Source: Linanthus parryae (lineage: Eukaryota; Streptophyta; Magnoliopsida; Ericales; Polemoniaceae). Taken from it: 64,000 nt of DNA. The translations under genes were made by a program, and so were the position numbers. Of this stretch, positions 11,679 to 23,780 are shown one piece after another (position 1 is the first letter of the stretch; each line of letters begins with the position of its first letter). The notes under the pieces were generated by a model that was not told where the DNA came from, searched no databases, and worked only from the letters and a program-made list of their open reading frames with translations. The stretch is from assembly GCA_023055425.1 (NCBI GenBank), contig JALGPY010000008.1:8070501-8134500 (forward strand), written 5' to 3'.

Positions 11679-12639
11679 GGATCCGGATCGTCTCCAGCGG
11701 GCAGCGTCTCCAGCCGAGTGATCCGGACCATCCAATCTTTTGGACGAACAAGATTCCTCCGCAATTAACTTCGTTGATGGTGACTGGCACAGGCAAGACC
11801 TTTATCTCATCCCTTTTCTTCTCATCCATTTCATCTGCAAATCACGTTTCTCCCATTCAATCTGCATCTTATTCTTCCTTTGCACCAGACTTCGAAGAGA
11901 TATGCAACCATTCGGATGCGTCTGTAGAAGCCTTGTAACCTCATCGAGAGAAACCACAAACTATGCCGTCTCTCTGAAACAGATCGATTAGTCGACGGCA
12001 AGCATATTCCGGGGGGTTTCAAATTGTTTGGTTTCTTCTGGATTGATAGAAACCTTAACAAAATTTATGAAATTCATTATAATCCGAACACCAATTTATT
12101 GATATCCCCAATCGAGGGTTTCCCAAGAACAAAAACAGTGATTCCATTAAGTAGTGTCAGAATTATTGTAATCAAAACTGTAATCAAAACTGCAACTTTT
12201 TATTGCTCTCTCTAATCTATGGTGCATCGGATGCAGAGCACAAGAGAGAGGTCAGGGTTTTTGCGGGAAGAAGATGATATTTGATCATCATAGCACTGTA
12301 CATAGTATGTTTCAGTGTGATTTTAGAAGATCGACGGCGGACTTCGACACCAGTGAGGTTGTACATTTGAAAAATCTCCATCTAAGAAACTGAGTTGTTC
12401 GGTAATCGCGACAGATTCTTGGAAAAAATCGATTTGGGGAGAGAGTGGAAGTTGCCAGAGAGGATTAGAGAGATTGATGAGAGAGAAGGGGGTTCAGTGA
12501 GAAATAGTTGAGGAAGAAAGAGTTGTGGAGGATTGAGTCACGACTTAAAGGACGCGTGTCAAATTTTGGTGTGTCCAATAAATTGGACGGTTAGGATGGT
12601 TTGGCAGGAGACGCTGCCCGCCGGAGAAGATCTTGATCC
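11679..12639. mobile_element. Long-TIR DNA transposon, MULE-like, with gene-like interior
   Basis: The ends form imperfect inverted repeats of about 80 bases. GGATCCGGATCGTCTCC then GCGGGCAGCGTCTCC pairs with the complement of GGAGACGCTGCCCGCC near 12606-12622, and CCATCCAAT...TTGGAC continues the pairing inward. AATCA directly flanks both ends (11674-11678 and 12640-12644). Long TIRs suggest a Mutator-like element, but the five-base flank does not match the usual nine, so the class is uncertain. The interior has short open frames and no transposase. Confidence 0.6.
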
Positions 12640-12644
12640 AATCA

Positions 12645-12960
12645 ATCATGGCTGTGAGATCCCGTGTTCAAAAAATAATTGTTACGTAAAATATTGCTTA
12701 TCATGTATAGTTGGACCTAATAATTGTTACGTAAAATATTGATTCACTGACTAAAGTTTGTATCATGTTAATGTACTTGTGGAAACATATCTATACATGG
12801 TCACGTGCATGCATGCGTGATTTACATATGCTACTGATGATCTTACAATGGGTTGGTAATTTATGTTTAAACTATGGGGTAGTATCTTAGTTTCTTTTTC
12901 TATTTTTACACGTGTCACTTAGTGGAAGCTAAGCCACTTCATGGAGTAATTATTGCTTGT
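12645..12960. other. Intergenic, nothing recognised
   Basis: Contains a short direct repeat (AATAATTGTTACGTAAAATA at about 12673 and 12719). Nothing else is assignable. Confidence 0.5.
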
Positions 12961-12963
12961 TTC

Positions 12964-13114
12964 AAGAGCAAATATGACGTGGTGCTCTAATTAATACATC
13001 ACAGGACACGTCAGGAGCATGTAGGAATTCACTTTCTTTTGTCTGCCATTCATTCTCTTTCTTTCTGACGTGTCATGTGCTGTATTGATTAGAGCACCAC
13101 GTGTATTTGCTCTT
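12964..13114. mobile_element. Foldback MITE of about 150 bp
   Basis: The outer halves are inverted copies of each other. AAGAGCAAATA, CACGTGGTGCTCTAAT-like text and TGACGTGTC appear from both ends (for example CGTGGTGCTCTAAT at the left and ATTAGAGCACCACG at the right). The element could fold along most of its length. No coding content. Confidence 0.7.
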
Positions 13115-14297
13115 AGAGCAAACAAAAATTTCTCCACTTCATGACTCAAATTACTCCAGCAAGCTTGATTTATGCTTGGTCATCTATGTTGTACTAAAAT
13201 ATATCACAGAGATCACCATAGTAATTTATTATGTGTATTATAGAACAAGATAAGCCTTCATTTTTATTATGTGTTGTGGGTGAGTATTAGACAAGACAGA
13301 GAGTAAGAAGTGCATGAGAGAAAGGATACAGTGATAGGTTGAGACCCTCTACGTACCAGACCTGAAAGAGAGTTAACATGAAGAACATGTTTATTTGTTT
13401 CCTTCTTGCTAGAGAAGAAATAGAGATAATAAGGCAGGGATTTTAGGATCTGCTTGTATTACTTTAATTTCAGGTAGGGAAATCTAATCTCTAATCTCCT
13501 ACAGTTACAGTCTATATCTGTAAATATTGTAGGTGTTATTTTACAGTTTTTCAGTTATCTGTTGACTGTCCGGTGATTGATAAATCACGATGTTTGTGTA
13601 TTTGGTGCCGCATGTTGATGTATAATAACTGGCTGTTGTGTTAAGTAGATTTTAAATTTCTACGCCAGTGGTTAGGCGGTACCTACTGGGCTGTTTGGCT
13701 CACCCCTCTATTTTACAGGTTGAGCAGGATTGGACCAGATTGCGTGATAATTGCTAAAAAGTTGATTGTTTAGCTTAAAAAGTTGTTTTTAGTTTTTAGC
13801 AATTTGTTGTAAATTACTGTTTTGGCCAGATATATATAAAATGTCATTTTGGCCAGCTGGTGTAACTTTTTAGTAATTTCAGGAACGTACCAGACTTTCA
13901 GAAAATTGATTAAAAATGTTTTTTCAGAGGATTGTGTCCTGCTGGCTGAGGTTTGAACGTCTGAAAATGTCAGACGGATTGACAGAAAAATAGTAATTTT
14001 TATCGTAAATTGATATTTTATATTAAAAAGTGTGACAGGTCGTCACAATGGCTTTGAAGAAGATCTCATTTGTCAGTTACGTTGGAAGGTGTTTATCATC
14101 CTCATGCTTCTCCTAGCTTTTGAACTCGGTGCAAGACAATTGATTGAGACATCTGACTCCGTAATTGAGTTGGCAAAATGTAATTGGTTAAATTTGTCAT
14201 ATAAGATGACACGTGCTATTCTATGAATTCTTTTCAAATCATATGTGTCATAAAGAGGATGAACCTCTCTCATTGCTTTGTTTTTATATAGATATAG
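13115..14297. other. Intergenic, nothing recognised
   Basis: AT-rich with no protein homology or terminal repeats that I can support. The TA-rich text near 13700-13960 may belong to an old repeat. Confidence 0.5.
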
Positions 14298-14299
14298 AT

Positions 14300-14564
14300 T
14301 AGCTAAATTTTAGTGCAAATTCAACTTATTCATTTTAGAATGGTAGATTTGCTCCAGTAGTGTCGTACCAAAACTATCTAAAACAAAAATAAGCAATAAA
14401 AAGTAAAAGTAGGTAGGATGTGTTGACTCGCCACATCTAGCTAGCATGAAAATATGAGACTAAAATAGTATTTGATTTAGCTAGTCTGCTGCAGACTGTA
14501 CTTATTCAAATTGACTTGCTATTTTAGTAACAACTTCCATTTGAATAGTCTACTATGAATGCTC
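14300..14564. mobile_element. MITE, same family as 36968-37251
   Basis: It shares long blocks with the element inside the phosphatase intron: TAGATTTGCTCCAGTA, GTGTTGACTCGC, TTTAGCTAGTCT and TATTCAAATTGACTTGCTAT in the same order. The right end (CTATGAATGCTC, then TAA) is recognisable. The left end is diverged, so its boundary is approximate. Confidence 0.7.
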
Positions 14565-14775
14565 TAAGTTTCTACTAAGTACCATGCTCGCTGAAGCGGC
14601 AAACGAACGAAACTTGATCATGCTGTTGGAATCCAACGGCTGAGGTCATTTTCTAAGTACAAGCTTTAGCATTGGCTAGTCTAGTGAAATTGTGGATTGC
14701 CAACAATATTGCAATATGGTACTCTCGATATATTAAAGGTGTATGACATAACCCACTTAGAGAAATGTACTAGTA

Positions 14776-15038
14776 CCACTCTATTCACTCTCTTCCTATT
14801 CATATTGACTTTTACTACTATTCATCAAGTCACTTTAATCCAGTGACTTAAATAACAAAATGATGTAATTTTTTAATAATCTTTTCATAGTGTTGTGTAG
14901 TAATAATTGCTCTATCACACGGTAAAAATATTATTAAAAAAATTGCATCGCTTTGTGATTCAACCCACCCGGTCAAAGTGACCTAGATACGAGTTAAAAA
15001 AAATCAAATGGACAGAAAGAAATGAAACATAGTGGGAG
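14776..15038. mobile_element. Stowaway MITE, copy 1
   Basis: TA flanks both ends (14774-14775 and 15039-15040). The inner core TCACTTTAATCCAGTGA...CGGTCAAAGTGACC, with an ATGATGTAATTTTTTAATAAT stem, is common to seven copies in the window. The TIR is a degraded version of the CTCCCTCCGT Stowaway end. Palindromic and noncoding. Confidence 0.75.
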
Positions 15039-15463
15039 TATGGAAAAAACACATTCAACCCCCCCCCCCCTTTATTTTGGAAAAGGACACGTTTACCCTT
15101 TAATGTGCCGAACTTCAAGTAACTTACACCCTTACTTGTGAAGCGGCTAGTCTGGGAGTACGTCACTATCATCCCCTCTAGTTTGACTAAATGATATTCA
15201 TGTCTTCTAATTTGAAAATGGTACTTTCAACACTTCGTTGTGCCAACTCCAAGTATCTTATACCCCTTGATTGTACTGCCGTTTGTTTTGAGCAGTGTTT
15301 GTCACTAAATATACTTTTGGAAACAAATTTGCACCTTACCTGATACTATGCAAAAAGTCTGTCATACACTTAGGTAACCCTACATAATTACGTACTTGTG
15401 GGTAACATTTTTCAAAAACCTATTTTTATTGATAGACCCCAACTCCAACTTATAGCGTCATAA

Positions 15464-15717
15464 GGGCATCTCCAACCTCATGGGGGTAAAGAGGAGGGGA
15501 AATCGTATAAAAATATAATTCAACTCTAATCCCATGAGGAGAATGGGTGCTATGGGGAGAAATTTAGCCTGGGTGTAGGCATGTATATGAGGAAATCCCC
15601 CATAACCATCCAACACCATAAGCGGTGCTATACGATTTTTCATCATGGGGTTGGAGTTGAACAATATTTTTATACGATTTCTCCCTCCCCCGCCCCTTCA
15701 CTGAGTTGGAGATGTCC
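15464..15717. mobile_element. PIF/Harbinger-like MITE, TAA duplication
   Basis: GGGCATCTCCAAC and GTTGGAGATGTCC form the ends, with TAA on both sides (15461-15463 and 15718-15720). It shares ATGGGG, TCGTATAAAAATA and GGTGCTATGGGGA with the longer element at 1832-2683 and looks like its internally deleted relative. Confidence 0.8.
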
Positions 15718-15865
15718 TAAAAAGAGGTTATAAGTTTCGTAAAATTCGGCACACTGAAAGGATGAAAGTGTCTTTTTCCAAACTAAATGGGGTGGGAGTG
15801 TCCCTCAAACTAAAGGGACACTTCTCCTAGATGGGGTGGGAATGTGTTTTTTATCCTAAAAATTA

Positions 15866-16123
15866 CCCCTCTGTCCCAGCTCTTTCTTCCCAATTTAATT
15901 TTTACCACTATTCATTGGGAACTTTGACCCGATGATTTGGATAGCAAAACGATACAATTTTTTGATAATTTTTTCATGGCATTGTAGAGTAAAGGTTGCT
16001 CTATAACACGGTGAAAAAAGTTATCAAAAAATCACATCGTTTTGCTATCCAAATCACCCGGTCAAAGTGACTCAGATACGAGTCAAAAAATCAGGATGGG
16101 AAGAAAGAGCTGGGATGGAGTGG
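15866..16123. mobile_element. Stowaway MITE, copy 2
   Basis: TA at both borders. The TIRs CCCCTCTGTCCCAGCTC and GAGCTGGGATGGAGTGG pair. The core has ACTTTGACCCGATGATTTGG and its partner CACCCGGTCAAAGTGAC. Confidence 0.85.
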
Positions 16124-16129
16124 TAATAA

Positions 16130-16573
16130 ACTTCCCATCATTTTTCCAATATTACGAAATTAACCCATTATATATAGTTTCTCATTTTCTCTTGCTTTGC
16201 TTAACCAAAATTTACGAAACTGAACTTCTCTTGCTTTGCTTATTCCCACTAACTCTTCCCTTCTCTATTAATTCTCATTGCGACATTACGCAATTTTGTG
16301 AATGTGCTCTTTAATTATTTATTGTAATCGCTGGTTATATGTGTGCGATTTCAATTTCTAGATTAGGGTTCGTGATGTGATTTGAGAGAGTGAGTAGTTT
16401 GCTAGACCAGGGTTTGGAATTTGTTGTTTTAAGGAACTTGGCAATGTTAGGGTTGTTGAATTACAATCTGAAAATGTGATAGAATAGGGTTGGAAATACT
16501 AGTTGTTTGCCTAGTTTTAAGTGATTTCATTTGTGTGATTTTGCAGACTAGGGTTTATGAATTAGTGAAAAAT

Positions 16574-16605
<32 letters not shown>

Positions 16606-16907
16606 TGGATTTTTGGCTCTTCAATTTAGCTCGGCTACGTTCCTAATCACACTGGGGTTTGAGAGCAGTGGCTATGTGGTTCATAGCTTCTTTGAGCCAT
16701 CCAATAGTTTTCCCCAGTTATTCATTCATGGACAACAAAGCGTCATGGACTTCGTACTTAATGACTTTTCCGAGGTTACCAAAAGCCCGCATTTTCTGTT
16801 TTTTGTACATATGAGTCAGGTTCAGAGCTCCGCAAACTAAGCAAACTGATCATCTTCATGAACTCATTCACAAAAGTTGTTTACTCGCAATTTTTTTCTG
16901 AATTAAC
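16130..16907 (+). promoter_or_regulatory. Upstream region of the first tandem LRR-kinase pseudogene
   Basis: The sequence is colinear with 17640-18650 upstream of the next pseudogene (shared TTTCTCATTTTCTC, AACTCTTCCCTTCTCTAT, TGATTTCATTTGTGTGAT). The last 80 bases match those just upstream of the intact gene at 26999 (GAACTCATTCACAAAA, TTTTTTCTGAATTA). It is therefore a duplicated 5' flank, perhaps with leader and intron. A T run at 16567-16602 is low complexity. Confidence 0.65.
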
Positions 16908-17321
16908 ATGGGTAACCACAAGCTGGTCAGCTTTTTCTCAGCTTCTCTATTGCTTATTCTTCGCCTACCTTCTTCCTCAGAAGCTGCTTCTGAGATCGAA
17001 TTACTGATCCGCTGGAAGCAGAGCCTTGGAATTCAATCAATCAATAGTTTATGGGTTAACCAATTGGAAAACACTCTGGAGTTCCAATCCAGTGTAACTG
17101 GGGTGGCATCCAATGAAATTGATTTGTCGCGGAATTACTTGTTTGACGGGCTCGACCCGGGACTATTCCCTAACGGTTTTGTCCCGGCTCGAACCGGATT
17201 AGTCAGCCTTCACAGGCTGCTCCTCCAGGACACTTTCCTTATCGAGTCTCTGGTCCAAATGGGAGTAGTGTTACGACCAATGGTAACACTCACCAGCCTA
17301 AAGATTCAAAGTGTAATGTAG
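16908..17321 (+). pseudogene. LRR receptor kinase, truncated 137-codon copy
   Basis: It begins with the same signal peptide as the intact kinase ([18 protein letters not shown]...SSSEA) and the ASE.ELLIRWKQSLG cap. It then jumps, by an internal deletion, to [20 protein letters not shown], losing the LRRs between. After LLLQDTFL the frame runs into a short unrelated tail and stops. It lacks almost all LRRs, the membrane span and the kinase. If expressed it would give a small secreted LRR scrap. I treat it as a pseudogene. The tail is the same as in the fragment at 1-455, so the two derive from one already-truncated ancestor. Confidence 0.85.
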
Positions 17322-17639
17322 TTGCACCAATATTTGTAGTGAAATGATATATGTTATATATCAGCAGTATTTTATTACCCCTTCATGTTGACGTCTATTT
17401 GTGCATTTTTTCAATCGCTGTGTAGCTCTTTAAAATAAGGTTGATACAAAGCTGTCATCATTTATACTACTAATTTAGCACACAAGCGTAGAATTTAAAC
17501 TGATGGGATAAAACAGTGTTTACCAGCCGTCATTTTTAGTAGTAGTACATAGGTACCCTGACAGTGTTCAAACCATTACATTACCCTCAACGAAATCTGT
17601 AAAACTAAAAGTAAAATTAAAAACATGCCACTATCCTTT
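17322..17639. other. Intergenic between tandem pseudogenes
   Basis: AT-rich, nothing recognised beyond the continuing homology at its right end. Confidence 0.5.
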
Positions 17640-19056
17640 TATTATTACGAAATAAACCCATTTTGAATGATTTCTCATTTTCTCTCGCTTTTCTTAAACC
17701 ACTATTATGAAACAGAACTTGTCCGATGGAACAACGGCAACAATGCAAGGCCAAGGCGGCAATCAGCAGTTGTACCCCGCTCAGGCGAGCTTCTTCTTCT
17801 TCATTTTCTGCTCCTGCAGAGATTAGTCCATGACACAGCAGGCAAGTTACTTATTGCCCAACTCTTCCCTTCTCTATCAAGTCTCATTGAAACTTCATGT
17901 AATTTTGCGAACGTGTTCTTTAATTCTTGATGGTAACAGATTTTCAATCTGTTGTCGCCAATTATAATAGATCCTTTTTGTCTGATTCAATTTCTTGATT
18001 AGGGTTTATGATTTGATTTGAGAATGAATAATTTGCTAGACTAGGGTTTGAATTGAAAATCCGGAATACTCAGTAGTTGTGTAATTCATTTGGGAACTTG
18101 GCAATTTTAGGATTGTTGAATCTCAATCTGCTAATGTGCTAGAATGGGGTTGGAATTAGTTGTATTGCTGTTTGTAACTTTTAAGTGATTTCATTTGTGT
18201 GATATGTTTGCAGAGTAGAATTTATGAACTGAAAATTGGGGTTTTTTCGTTAAACATTATTCATGGTTTGGAAATTGAGGATTTTAGGCTCCTCAATCTA
18301 GCTCTGCAACTGTTCTCAATCACACATCTCCGAACATGGGAAGATTACAAAGAGACCCCAAAACATGATTGGTTCGTAGTTTCTTTGACCCATCGAATAG
18401 GTTTTCCTGTCTTTTGGGAAAAACAACGTTTCAGAGACTTCATGCTTTGACTACTCAATGGAGTATGCAATTTACTGCCTTCTCCTGTCCTATTCACAGG
18501 TCTCCTTTTGTCTTTTTTAGGAGAAGGATCAGATTGAGTTTCTACTTATCCTCTAAATTTGACGATATTTCGTAAATTTACTCACAAATTGCCTTCATGG
18601 CTCATTTAACCCACCCAAGAGAAAAACTCCTTTCTTGCATCACCATGGCCAGCCACAAGCTGGTCGGCTTTCTCTCAGCTTCTCTGGTACTTATTCTTGT
18701 TCTACCTTCATTCTCAAAAGCTGCTTCCGAGCTAGATATTCCTGTTGAGAGGAAACGAGGTCTTGGAAATCAATCCATCGTCAGTCTGAGGGGTTAGCCA
18801 ATCAGAAATCAGTAACTCAGGAGCTCTAATGCAGTCCAATTGGCTTATAAACCACTGCAATGAAGCTGCAACTGTGATTGTGCTCGGACCTTGCTTTACA
18901 CAGGACTGACAGGAGTGCTAGTTAACCTTTTATTAAGTTCAACCGTTTGACCGGCACGATAAAGACCGATATCGGTATAGCTTTAAAACGTGAGTATCTT
19001 CATCTGTTCTCCCAAAAAAGAATTCTTCCAGGGAACAATATCCTTTCTCATATCTA

Positions 19057-19314
19057 CCACTCCGTTTCTTCTCTTCCTACCCCTTTTGACTTTTTTAGTC
19101 GTAGCTGGGTCACTTTGACCCGGCAATTTGGATGACAAAACGATATAATTTTTTGATAAATTTTTCATGACATTGTAGAGCAACACTTATTCTACAACAC
19201 TGTGAAAGAATTGTCAAAAAATAACTTCGTTTTCCTATCCAAATCACCAGGTCAAAGTGACCCAGTAAATAGTGATAAAAGTCAAAAGAGGTAGGAAGAG
19301 AGGAAACGAAGTGG
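19057..19314. mobile_element. Stowaway MITE, copy 3, inside a pseudogene
   Basis: Flanked by TA. TIRs CCACTCCGTTTCTTCTCTTC and its complement near GAGAGGAAACGAAGTGG. The core GGGTCACTTTGACCCGG and the AACGATATAATTTTTTGATA stem are as in the other copies. It is inserted in the LRR part of the pseudogene. Confidence 0.9.
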
Positions 19315-20225
19315 TAATAGGTAACGGGTCTCAAAAAGCAGAATTGGGTGAAAGGTTGTCGAAATTGATTTATCTGGGAATTCATAAATCAATTTCGGCA
19401 ACCTTTTGTGCAGTTTAAACCAAATTGACTTATTTAGCCCCAACCAAAATCAATTTACTGGTCAAATACCAACAAACATTGGAATTTGATCAAACTCACA
19501 CATTGAGCCTGTTCTTGAATCAACTTACTTCAGCGGTTGCCCTCCATTTCTCTGACGATCTCCAGTCAATTTTCCGGAGGAGTCTGGAATAGTGGAAAGT
19601 TAATGATTTTTTTTCTGTGAAATACATCATTTTCAGTCCTATTCAAAACAACCTACGAAAGTGCAGTACTTTGCTCAGAGTTAGCCTTCAGAACACCCAA
19701 TTTAACTGAGATCTGACCGTATTTCCAGAGCATAGCATACCATATTATAAGTTTCATTGATCTCATCCAATCCGTCTCACACGGAACTCGCTCCCAAATG
19801 GGGAGAATCAAAGAGTTTGATTGTTGAATATTGGCGGATATATGATTAAAGGAGAAATCCCAGATGAAATACTCCAACTAAACCAGTTAGTAGTACTTGA
19901 TATTTCCTGCAGCTGGTTCTAGGAGGAGATGTGGGTGGGAATTAGAAACTTGACAAAACTGTCATATCAAAGCGTGATTGGGAACAAGTTTGTGGGTCAA
20001 ATACAAATAGGATTTGAAGGGTTGTCCAATTTGGCATCCCCTGAACTATCATCAAACATACTACTTGGTTCAATGCCTGTCCAAATCGGCCAATTATCAA
20101 TACTGCGAGTCTTGAATTGAGCAAAATTGAGCTGACTGATACCTTCCCCTTTTGGATTTGTAATCTTGACTCTGTGCATACTTTGTTTGATTTGAGCTAC
20201 AATTCACTTTCAGGGAAAGCATGGT

Positions 20226-20795
20226 ATTGGTATGAGTATGCATATTGTTGTAATCATGTAATGGAACTCATATGATATTCCGACTCTCACACTTGGAACT
20301 TAATCCTGACATCAGCTCTCTCTATATCTCCTCAGAATTTTAATGATACCCCTCCAACCAACCTTACTTTCTCAATGTATAAACAACCCCCGCTTCCTTA
20401 CTCGTGTTATCACCACTCAACACGACCCTCCGTTCCTTGTCACGATCATCCCCTGGTTCTACGTCTTATCCCAAACGTATACTTGGAAATCTATCCCCAA
20501 CCTCCCGTACTCAATGTGCTGAAGTACACATATCCCATTCTTATCCTTAATACATCATATTCCCACGTCTCAATGTCCTACCGGTAGCTATATTCCCTCT
20601 ACCAACGAATCATACCATTACTTATTTGGTCCCGTAACAGACACCTTACCCAAACCCATGATACCAGACAAGTTTACTCATCTGCAAAACGGTATTCATA
20701 CTTAACTACTCCAATTTATGTCCAACTACACTACTCGATAGGGGGGTCGGGGGGGGGGGGGGGGTGGGCGGTTAAGCGTTCCTCTTACTTCTCTA
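20226..20795. other. Unidentified insertion within the pseudogene
   Basis: This segment has no match in the intact kinase between the aligned blocks. It ends next to a G run (20741-20763). No terminal repeats or coding content are evident. Confidence 0.45.
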
Positions 20796-20965
20796 TTAGG
20801 AAAACTTACGAGCTTTGAACATTTCCCACAACATCTCTGGTTCTGTACCAAACTCGCTAGAGGACTTGTCAGCTTTACAGTCTTAGTCCGAACAATGAGC
20901 TTGAGGGTCCTGTTCCCAGTAATGAACCATTTTGTCCGCCACAAGCTCTAGCTAACAACAGCATT

Positions 20966-22021
20966 TTTTTCCTGGGAAGTTCAAGACATAAAGACATGCA
21001 GCATGTCGGGTACAAGAAATAGTAGAGATGTAAGCAAATTAGAGCTAATTGAAGTAATTAAGTAAGTGGCTCAATGAATAATTTATGAATTACTTCAAAT
21101 ACAAAGCCTTATAGATCTTCCTCAAGAAAAAAATAAAAAATAAAAAATCCTAATAATCAAGTTTAGTTGGCAGAAATCTGCGAGTATCATGATTTGACCA
21201 AACTTTATGAGACTGTAATAAGTTTTATCGCTTGCGACGGGGGAACATTCTGACAAATATATTGCTTGAAAATTGGTTGGTTGAACTTTTGAAGAGAAAC
21301 TGGGTTTCAAGGATTGGGACTGGGAAGATCCAGTTCTCTTTAGCAGTTGCTAAGCCATTTTCCTAGTCTTGATTTCTAGTCCTTATATCCTTAATTACTA
21401 TGATGTCAATGACGTCCTAGTCGTGAATCTTGGTCTTTAGCTTGAATCATTATCTTTCGAAGATGTTTTCTGGATTTCCTGCTAAAATCTTATGAGATTG
21501 GTAGTTTCAGGCCTAAGTGGGTAAGAATGGAGAACGTGTTCCGATGTTTTTCAGAGGACGGGTTATGTTTGGGGCAATTTCAGCAAGGCTTGCTCCACCC
21601 AAGACCTGCCTCATTGCCATCCCTAGACACTTCAAAGTTCAAAGGTAACGTTTGGTCAGCCTGGCTTTGATTCAGGTAGAGAGAATACTATCCACAAGTC
21701 TGCTTTCACTAGAATTTGCTTGTTATGATCCATGACTGAATGAATTATCACATCTTATATCGCACTATCCGTTCCATGTTATATGTTGTGTGATTTTATG
21801 CATTACTACACAAGAAGAAGATTCGCCAAACTGGAAGAAAAAATTGTTCCGATATTCAATTATGACTGAAATATTGAGTACCTAGACATTTATCGAAGAA
21901 CTACTGTCCACACAGACTATTCAACTAGGTGAAACCAATCACAAGGGCTAATCTGTGGAGTATATGCTTAGTTTTTTACCATCTCAGTCATGGAGTTACA
22001 CTAGATTTCAGGTCTTTGTGA
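20966..22021. other. Intergenic, nothing recognised
   Basis: About 1 kb of AT-rich sequence. A few short open frames occur, but none resembles a family I know. Confidence 0.5.
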
Positions 22022-22030
22022 TGAGGAAAA

Positions 22031-23538
22031 GGGTAAACTACAAAAACCATCCTCTAGGTATGACTCAATACCAAAAACTACATTTATTGTTCAGCAAATA
22101 ACAGAAACCATCCTTTGCGTTATTTTTTACTAAATATATTATCTAATTACATTTATACCCTCTACAAAAACCAACAATTGCAAGCCCCTTAAAAATAAAA
22201 TCCAATTATGTTAAAATAAAATATCTCTCTTTCTCCCTATCCTCCTTTGTCACCCAATCGAAGCTCAACCCCAATCCTGGACTGTCCAACCCTAAATCTG
22301 ACTTACCTAAATTTGGGCATCCAATCTGAGATATTCAAATTTCAATAGGACTAAATGAAGATTTATGTACCAAACTTTAGGATATTCTTGAAAGCATAAC
22401 TCTGTATATTGATTCCACATTTCAATGACGTGAGATTGTACAATATGTGTTTTGAATTTGGCGAAGTTATCTTTTGGTTTGAATTGAAGTTACGGCTATG
22501 ATGGTAATTTATGGTGGTTGTTGATGGATGATGTGCGTTCTGGTTTCAATGTTACATTCATGTTTAGTGTCGGTTGGTCATATTAGGGGATTGGAAGGGT
22601 CTAAAGGTGGTGGCCATCAACGGCTGTGATTGTAGCTATGCTTTGATTTTGTGTTCGTCTTCAGGCACTGGTTTTGTGGTGGCCACCGGTGGCGATATTG
22701 CCAAGTACGGTGGCTTGGAGGTGGTGAGGGAGAGGACATAATAAAGGGGATGTTTCAGAATTTCTTTTAGACTCCATTTGGTTAGCAGTAAAACATTTTT
22801 CAGGAAATATTTTTATCAATTTCCTGTGTTTGTTCCGCAACTTGCTCCGAAAAATAATTGACCAAGTTAAGCATTATTCCTCAAATAATGTAAATTGATT
22901 CACATGTTTCAAATCTGGAAGTCAATTTCCAAAATGTGAGACTCCACTACTCCACCCACTACCGCAGCTACCCCTATTGTGCCACCACCTGAACCACCAC
23001 CCATCACCAGCTGCTACAACCAACCTCCTCCACCACAACCCTCCACCAGTAGCCACCACCACCATCGCCACCACAACCTGCTGCCAACACCACCACCTGC
23101 TACCGCCGTCCACAGCTGCCACCTACCACCCTCCTACGCCGCCAACCACCTACTAACCTCCACCTTCTGCCAGCAACCGCTACCAGCTTCCACGGTGAAC
23201 CACAATCATCCACCACGCTCCTCAACTGCCACCTGCAGCCACCACCACTATCTACAGACGACCAACCTACCGCCACCACCCTCGACGTAAAATTTCATTT
23301 TAACAAAGATGCTCATCTTTGGCTAAATCTGACCTCATTTTAATTAACTCAATGTTTATCCACTGAAAATTGATTTGGAAAACTAGTTGACATCATCATT
23401 TTTCACTAGTTGACTAAGTCAGGGGGTTTCCTTGTTAGTGGTTTGGTCATGATAAGGGTGGTTTATGTTATTTGTCGAACCCTTAGGGTTGTGTTTGTTA
23501 TTGTTTCACACGTTAAGGGTGGATTCTGTAGTTTACCC
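22031..23538. mobile_element. MULE-like nonautonomous element with gene-like interior
   Basis: The ends GGGTAAACTACAAAAACCATC and, inverted, GGATTCTGTAGTTTACCC are flanked by TGAGGAAAA and TGAGGAAAC (eight of nine bases equal), as for a nine-base Mutator-type duplication. The interior holds a GC-richer block at 22920-23290 rich in CCACCAC that would encode a Pro/His-rich stretch, plus leader-like text near 22220-22330. No transposase is present. Confidence 0.65.
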
Positions 23539-23661
23539 TGAGGAAACCGCCCAATATATCTTGATTGTGGTTCTCGAGTCGCTCGTCATGGTTCAAGAAC
23601 ATCAGTCAAATAATTTTTTTTACAACTGTAGTTAAGTGACTGATAACTTTGAACTAGTAAA

Positions 23662-23743
23662 GTGGTTTTTTTGTTTTTGGTTTTTTTGAATGAGTGGATG
23701 AGGTGACTCACTCATTCAGAAAAACCAATAACCAAAAAACCAC
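23662..23743. repeat. Short hairpin, GTGGTTTTTT stem
   Basis: GTGGTTTTTTTG...GAATGAGTG pairs with CTCACTCATTC...CCAAAAAACCAC across a ten-base loop, with few mismatches. It could be a tiny foldback element. It lies between the two MULE-like elements. Confidence 0.7.
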
Positions 23744-23780
23744 GTTACCCAAACACACCCAATGTTGGGCCAATGGAATT

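Larger units (their letters stand above)
17640..20965 (+). pseudogene. LRR receptor kinase pseudogene with MITE and other insertion
   Basis: It starts with an upstream region duplicated from 16130 onward. The start codon at 18645 opens MASHKLVGFLSASLVLILVL, related to the intact kinase signal peptide, and a stop follows after about 50 codons. Out-of-frame LRR blocks continue to 20965. Those at 19845-20225 match 28145-28520 of the intact gene, and those at 20800-20960 match 28550-28725. A Stowaway element (19057-19314) and about 570 unmatched bases (20226-20795) interrupt it. The membrane span and kinase part are absent. It is dead. Confidence 0.85.

Noticed and set aside
22979..23290. Pro/His-rich open frame
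   Set aside because: It follows from CCACCA repeats inside a TIR element. There is no conserved motif and no gene structure.
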